In this document: positions 59,208 to 64,000 of the stretch, one piece after another | How the letters are laid out: every line of letters begins with the position of its first letter | How positions within the stretch are numbered: position 1 is the first letter of the stretch | DNA from: Semisulcospira habei | Taxonomy: Eukaryota; Mollusca; Gastropoda; Semisulcospiridae | NCBI GenBank assembly: GCA_036245525.1 | Contig: BTPG01000006.1 | Coordinates: 67,852,786 to 67,916,785, forward strand | Length of the DNA stretch: 64,000 nucleotides | Reading direction: 5' to 3' | Made by a program: the position numbers and the translations under genes | The notes under the pieces: model-generated | Database searches by the model: none | What the model saw: the letters and a program-made list of their open reading frames with translations, nothing else | Told to the model about the DNA's origin: nothing

Positions 59208-59300
59208 AATCAGAAGATAAGGCGAAGCTCAGTACATTTTAGTCACAGTATGAAACATACTGTGACTAAAATGTACTGAGCTTCGCCTTATCTTCTGATT
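59208..59300. repeat. Perfect hairpin, 45-bp arms, 3-nt loop
   Basis: Left arm 59208-59252, loop AAA, right arm 59256-59300, without a mismatch. It lies inside the hAT element near its right end. Confidence 0.93.
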
Positions 59301-59911
59301 CTGAATTGTAAATCTGGTCACATGGAGAGCTTGGAACATAGAAGATGGCATGTCCTAAAATTTTGGTAAGTTTGTTTCGGAAACGTGTTCACTAGTACAC
59401 AATTTTGTGTTAGAAGTACACAGTTTTTTCCCCATGAGTACACAAATCTAAAATAGGGGGTAAACAGGTCTGATGTGGGCATCGAAGGCAACAGGATCGC
59501 AGATTCTGCTGCCAACGATGCCCGCAACGACCCTGTCCCTGACACGCATACTGTTTATAGCGATTTTAGACATGTGGTTAGTGCGTACATAGCCCATGAG
59601 TGGCAGTCCGAGTGGGACAAAAAGGAAGCTGTTTGACTTATCACTGCGGCAGCCGCCGTGAGGAGATTCTCCTTGCTCGGCTCCACATCGGGCACACGTA
59701 TGTTACGCACTCTTATTTACTAAAACAGGAGGAGCGTCCATGGTGTTATGCCTGCGACGAGCAGTACTCTGTTCAACACTTTTTGTTGTCTTGTGCTGAT
59801 CTAATCGACACAAGGTATAAACATTTCACAGCAGACTCCTTGAAGGTTTTGTTCCGGGATGTTCCCCCGGACAAGATCTTCAGTTTTCTGAGAGAGTGCC
59901 ATATTTTTAAT

Positions 59912-62900
59912 CTTCTTCTTCTTCTTGTCGTTCGCAGTGGGCTATACGGTCAGACCAGCACTGGCGGTGAATGACGTCATTTTCACCAGGTCTTCTCGAC
60001 TGCCGTAGAGTTTGGTCTGCAGTGGAGTTGGCGATGGCCACACTTCTTTTCTTTTATCGTCCAGTAGAGGGCACCTCTGGAGAATATGTTCCACTGTTTG
60101 GTCTTCCTGACCACAGGCGCAGGTTGGTGATGGCGCCAGCTTCAGCTTTCTGTTCATGTGAGCGTTCAGTCTGTTGTGGCCGGTACGCAGTCTGATCAGG
60201 ACGACTTGCTGCTCTCTGGTCATTGTGTGGTAGTCGTCTCTGCCTTGATGATTGTCTTTTGCTCACTATAGCTGACGCTGTTTTCTTGTTGATCTTTTGT
60301 GGCTCCTTCTTTCGCCAGCTCGTCTGCCCTTTCATTTCCTGGTACCGCACAGTGGGCTGGTATCCACTGGAGAACAACTCTTCTGGTTTCTCTGACCTTC
60401 TGCAAAGCTCTGGTCAGCTGGGCGAGCTTGTCGTTCTCGAGGGCCTGAAGGACTGAAAGGGCATCAGAGAAGAAGACAGCTTGGTAGCATGGGTATGCGG
60501 AATTCAGAACCATGGAGGCGGCCTGCATAAGTGCTTCGGTTTCTGCTTTGTAGTTTGTGCAGTGTTTGCCGGTGGCTACACTGGATGTGGCTCTATGTTC
60601 CCCAGGAAACTGGATCAAGATGCCAGCACCTCCATTGGAAACGGCATTTGTTGCTGATCCATCAGCGTAGATGTGGATCCATGCCTCTTTTGGGTACTGT
60701 TCGTCGATCAGGGCTAGGGTGAGTGCCCGTCGAACGGTGTCATCCTGACTGTCTCCTGAGGCAGCATGTGGGACACTGGTGCAGATCTGGATGTCTGGTT
60801 TGTCCATTGCCCAAGGGTTTTCCTCTTCTGTGATCAGAGGTAGAGTGCTCTGTGGAAGGACTTCCCTGTACTGTTGAGAAAGTCGCATGCTCTCATGGAC
60901 AAAGCTGCTTCTTTTGAGCTGGTTCTTGGTGAGGTTGCTCAGTCTGTGCTTCATGGGGTGGTCGGGCAAGCACTTGAGCTTCTCAGCCTGCACCATGGTT
61001 TTGGCTTCTCTCCTCTGGCTGAGAGGTTGGATTGTGGTCAGCTTCTCCATTTCCTTGATTGGAGTAGATTTCATTGCACCAGTGATGAGTTGAAGACCCT
61101 GGTTTTGCACTCGGCCGAGGGTCTGCAGGTTCGTCTTGGCTGAGGTTAACCACGCTGTGGAGCCGTACTCGAGGTGGGGCCTGACTGTTCCCTGGTATAC
61201 TGTCTTCAGTATCTTCTCGTTCGCTCCCCAGGTGGTGCCTGCCAGTTTCCTGAGTATGGCCAGCTTGCGCCGGGCCTTCGCCTCTGCCTGTGCAATGTGT
61301 GGTTTCCAGGTCTGTCATCTGTCGAAGGTGACACCAAGGTATGTAGCTTCTTCATCCTCTCTCAGAGGGGTTCCACCAAGTGTGATGGTTCCAGCTTTCT
61401 GCTTTGGGGACAATGTGAAGAGGGTGGTGGAGGATTTCTCCTTGTTGACAGAGATGCACCAGTCATCTGCCCATGCGTTCAGCTTGTCTGCCGCTAGCTG
61501 CATTCTGTAGGTGTCAGTACTTGCATGCTCCTCCTTGCACCAGATCACAAGGTCGTCTGCGTATAGGGCATCTTTGATTCCCTTGGGCATCTCAGACACA
61601 AGACCGTCAATGAAGAGAAGGAAGAGGGTGGGGGAGAGGACTCCACCTTGCGGGACGCCATGACGAAGGAGGAATTTCTTGCTTTTGGTCTGGTCGACAC
61701 TGACTCTTGCCCTGCGGTTGAAGAGGTAGGAGCGTATCCACTGGAACATGTTACTGGACACGCCTTTTCTCAGCAGTTTGACAAGCAGCCCACCTTTCCA
61801 GACCTTGTCAAAAGCCTTCTGAAGATCAATCCAGGTTACAAAGACCAGCTTCTGCTCCTGGAAGGCATCTTCAACTTCCTGCGCCAAGTATGTGACCTGG
61901 TCTTCGGTGCTGCGGAACTGTCGGAAGCCAGCTTGTTCAGGGGCGAGGAGGTTTCTGGATTCTAGATAACACCTGAGGCGCTTGTTCACAATTCTCTCCA
62001 AAGTCTTCACAACACAGCTGGTGAGGCTGATTGGGCGATAGCTGGTGGCCTTCTTTGGATCCTTCCCTTTCTTTAGAATGGGTTCATGATCGCTTCTTGC
62101 TAGAGTTGTGGTAGTGATCCTTCTTGCCAGCTGCTGTTGAGGACCTCAAGTAGCTTGTTTTCTGCTGCACTACCAAGGTGGGTTAGCATCTCGTTGGTGA
62201 TGCCATCTGGACCAGGAGACTTCTTCGCCTTGAACTTTTTGAGAGCTGTATGAAGCTCTTTGTGTGTAATTGGTTGATTCATGGCATCCGCTGTTGCTTG
62301 TTTGGCAGGTCTCTCTCTTTGCTCTCTTCTTGCTTCTCTCTGCTTTTCGGGGCTAACATGGAGATTGCTCACAGCTGCATAGTTTTTGGCAGATTGGTTT
62401 GCAGCATGCTTTCCTGTTAGTATCTTCCCATTTTCTTCTAAGGTGATTTTTCCTTTGCTCGTGTTCTCATCGTTTAACTGCTTGGTCAGTTTCCAGAGCT
62501 TTTTGCCGTCCTTCTCAAGGTTCAGGGAGCTTGTTTTCTCTTGCCAGCTCCTGCGTCTTGCCTGTAGCTTCTTCTTGAGAAATTTGGCTTTGGCTTCCTG
62601 GAGGCGGATGTTGTTTGCCTGTGATGGGTTGACTTCTGCTTCCCTTCTGGCATCTGCGAGATCATCGTCCAGTTCCTGCAGTTCATTGCTCCAGTAGGGC
62701 TTATAGTCTTTTCTAGCACCTCTGGGTATGGACTCACGCGCTGCTCTGAGGATGCTCATGTTGAGGTCCTTCACCACCATGTTGATGTCTCGACCTTCAA
62801 CTCGAATGTCTTTGGTGAGTTCGCTGGGAAGGTTGCTTCAGCGCAGGGCTCCATGCCCAAGGTCAAAAAGACTGGCCGATGGTCACTTCCTCCTAGCTGT

Positions 62901-63650
62901 TCTCCGACCTCTCTGCTGGCTTACTTGTGCATGTCTTCGTGCAGAAGGCTAGGTCAGGAGTCGATGTGGTGTGCCATCTTCTGGAGTAGAACGTGGGGCA
63001 GTCAATGGGACTGTTCAACAGAATGAGACCGTTGTCGTCCTGCCAGTTCTCCACCTCTTCTCCTCTCCGATCCAAGTGGTTGTATCCCCAACTTTGTAAG
63101 TGACTGTTGAAGTCACCCACCACAATGAAGTTGGAGGCCTTAGTGGGGATCGTGTCAAGGGTGAGTGGTCTGTCATTGGGGCAGTAGAAGTTGACCAGCT
63201 GGAAATCTGCTGTCTTCGTCTGGATCCGAATCACTTGGTACTTGGAGTTCTCCATGTGCGTATCAATAAAACAGGCATTGATGTTGTTCCTGATCAGGGT
63301 CAGGATTCCTCCCTTGCTTCGATCTGTTCTGTCGGACCTGAAGCACTGGTAGCCTCTCACTTTGAAGGACTTTTGGGGTGTCAGGTGCGTCTCCTGAATA
63401 CAGCAGATGTTGATGTTTTTCTCATGCAGGATATGCTCCAACTCAGTCTTCTTGTTCAGAATGCTTTCTGCGTTCCAGTGCATGACCTGAAAAGTTCGCT
63501 GCTGACTGGGATTCTTCCTGGTTGTAGTGGTGCCAGTAGCTCTCCTCCTGCGTCCCCTGGCGCGACAAGACGGACGGGAGGGACTTCCAGTAGCTGAGGC
63601 TGGGTCCCTTAGAGGCACGGGACCCGACGCTGCTCCACCCTGGAGAGTCC
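59912..63650 (-). mobile_element. Second LINE family with RNase H (LINE-N), minus strand
   Basis: It reads from about 63650 down to 59912 and ends in (AAG)n (plus-strand CTTCTTCTTCTTCTT, 59912-59926). It inserted in LINE-I copy 2. It has endonuclease, RT, RNase H and a Cys/His end in one ORF2, with several frameshifts; no ORF1 is seen before the RTE-like sequence starts. I-group or Nimb-like; the exact clade is uncertain. Confidence 0.82.
59942..63618 (-). pseudogene. LINE-N ORF2: endonuclease, RT, RNase H
   Basis: Endonuclease 63560-62893: FQVMHWNAESILNKKTELE, CCIQETHL, FIVVGDFNSHLQSWGYN, TSTPDLAFC. RT about 62780-61315: KKFKAKKSPGPDGITNEML, LLAPEQAGFRQFRSTEDQV, VTWIDLQKAFDKVWK, HGVPQGGVLSPTLFLLFI and the catalytic ALYADDLVIW. 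RNase H about 60690-60300: WIHIYADGSATNAVSNGG, NYKAETEALMQAASM, VLQWIPAHCAVPGNERADEL. A Cys/His end follows: CACGQEDQTVEHILQRC. Breaks lie near 62890, 62100-62010, 61315 and 60220. All catalytic motifs are still legible. Confidence 0.88.
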
Positions 63651-63689
63651 TCTGTGGGTGAGCGCCATTGTCATCAATGATAGTTGGCC

Positions 63690-64000
63690 ATATAGTGATG
63701 ATAGAGCACGAATCGGTAAAGCCAGAGCAACCTTTCTCCAGTTGAAAAAAGTGTGGAGTTCCAGAGAGCTGTCACAACACACCAAAGTCCGGATTTTCAA
63801 CTCCAATGTAAAAGCAGTTCTCCTATATGGAGCAGAGACATGGAGATTGACAAAAACCACAGTCAACAGAGTACAGACCTTCATGAACAGTTGCCTTAGA
63901 AGAATTTTGAAAATCCACTGGCCAGAGAAGATCAGCAACGTCAGACTCTGGGAGAGAACAGAGCAGATAACAGCAGAGAATGAAATTGGGCGAAGAAGAT
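63690..64000 (+). pseudogene. RTE-like LINE ORF2 C-terminal fragment, runs off window
   Basis: In frame it reads RARIGKARATFLQLKKVW, VKAVLLYGAETWRLTKTTVN, NSCLRRILKIHWPEKISNV. It is nearly identical to the minus-strand fragment at 33564-34147. The left border with LINE-N lies near 63650-63690. Confidence 0.85.

Larger units (their letters stand above)
57439..59472 (+). mobile_element. hAT-type DNA transposon, internally decayed (2.0 kb)
   Basis: Terminal inverted repeats CAGACCTGTTTACCC and GGGTAAACAGGTCTG. The flanks are ATGTGGC (57432-57438) and ATGTGGGC (59473-59480), an 8-bp duplication with one base lost on the left. Removing it restores the RNase H sequence VPGHVGIEG known from copy 1. 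Transposase remnants support the hAT class. Confidence 0.85.
54916..59905 (+). pseudogene. LINE-I copy 2 ORF2: RT, RNase H, Cys-rich end; broken
   Basis: RT: VVPIPKPGKDPSDLGNYWPI, IFFDLEKAYDTTW, MGVPQGSILSPVLF and SLFVDDFVRTW, with the catalytic Asp pair that copy 1 has lost. A frameshift follows that motif in both copies. RNase H starts CRIYTDGSKSEDGRMAAAAV and is split by the hAT element inside FIWVPGHVG. The end has CYACDEQYSVQHFLLSC, a Cys/His motif. The endonuclease is absent through 5' truncation. Confidence 0.86.
54916..59911 (+). mobile_element. I-group LINE copy 2 (LINE-I), 5'-truncated, split by hAT element
   Basis: It starts with CTCAAGAAAGCTAAC, matching copy 1 from about 24822, and runs at high identity to 57438. 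After the hAT element (57439-59472) it resumes with GGCATCGAAGGCAACAGG and runs to 59911, where another LINE begins. The 5' junction shares CTCA with the DIRS ICR flank, as seen at 5' truncation points. Confidence 0.88.

Noticed and set aside
1..64000. tRNA or rRNA genes
   Set aside because: No cloverleaf with an anticodon arm and B-box-like GGTTCGAATCC, and no rRNA core sequence, was noticed.

Overview
This is eukaryotic nuclear DNA. Intron-containing genes with GT-AG boundaries, dense non-LTR retrotransposons and AT-rich intergenic DNA point to an animal. The protein families and the repeat mix (DIRS, RTE, I-group, L2/CR1, Rex1-like, piggyBac and hAT elements, many TTAA MITEs) suggest a mollusc, probably a gastropod; that placement is inference. 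I see no bacterial operons, rRNA, tRNA or CRISPR.

Three host genes are recognisable from exons that join in frame. (1) A plus-strand ZC3H11A-like gene (TREX/mRNA export factor family) has its last seven coding exons at 6081-32696; the exons with the CCCH fingers lie left of the window. (2) A minus-strand pitchfork (PIFO/CIMAP3) homologue has four exons at 44513-38998; both ends are missing. (3) A plus-strand GTF2H1 (TFIIH p62) homologue starts at 47832; its first three coding exons end at 50942 and the next intron runs past the right edge. Coding DNA is only about 2.6 kb of 64 kb.

Most of the rest is layered mobile DNA. 1-5534 is a decayed DIRS-like tyrosine-recombinase retrotransposon (DIRS-1) carrying a SINE and an L2/CR1 tail. 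6240-8750 holds a Rex1-like LINE split by a block with a tandem array and an RTE fragment. 10500-14569 is a piggyBac element with TTAA target duplications, itself split by an RTE LINE. 15739-28877 is a full-length I-group LINE flanked by a 14-bp target duplication. It contains a near-intact 6.3-kb DIRS element (15936-22269, DIRS-2) and an 859-bp solo LTR (26551-27409). 51244-54915 is a third DIRS copy (DIRS-3) with its own solo LTR. It abuts a second I-group LINE copy (54916-59911), which is split by a 2-kb hAT element. A third LINE (63.6-59.9 kb, minus) and an RTE-like fragment fill the right end.

The most unusual signal is a set of short TTAA-bounded hairpin elements, called MITE families A-F here. 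More than 30 copies lie in and between the three genes. Their long palindromic cores keep pairing through matched changes on both arms in different copies. Several copies abut another at one shared TTAA. Families A, B and D carry the same core between different termini. A second notable point is a short spliceable intron in the gag gene of the DIRS elements, kept in frame in both copies that retain the region.
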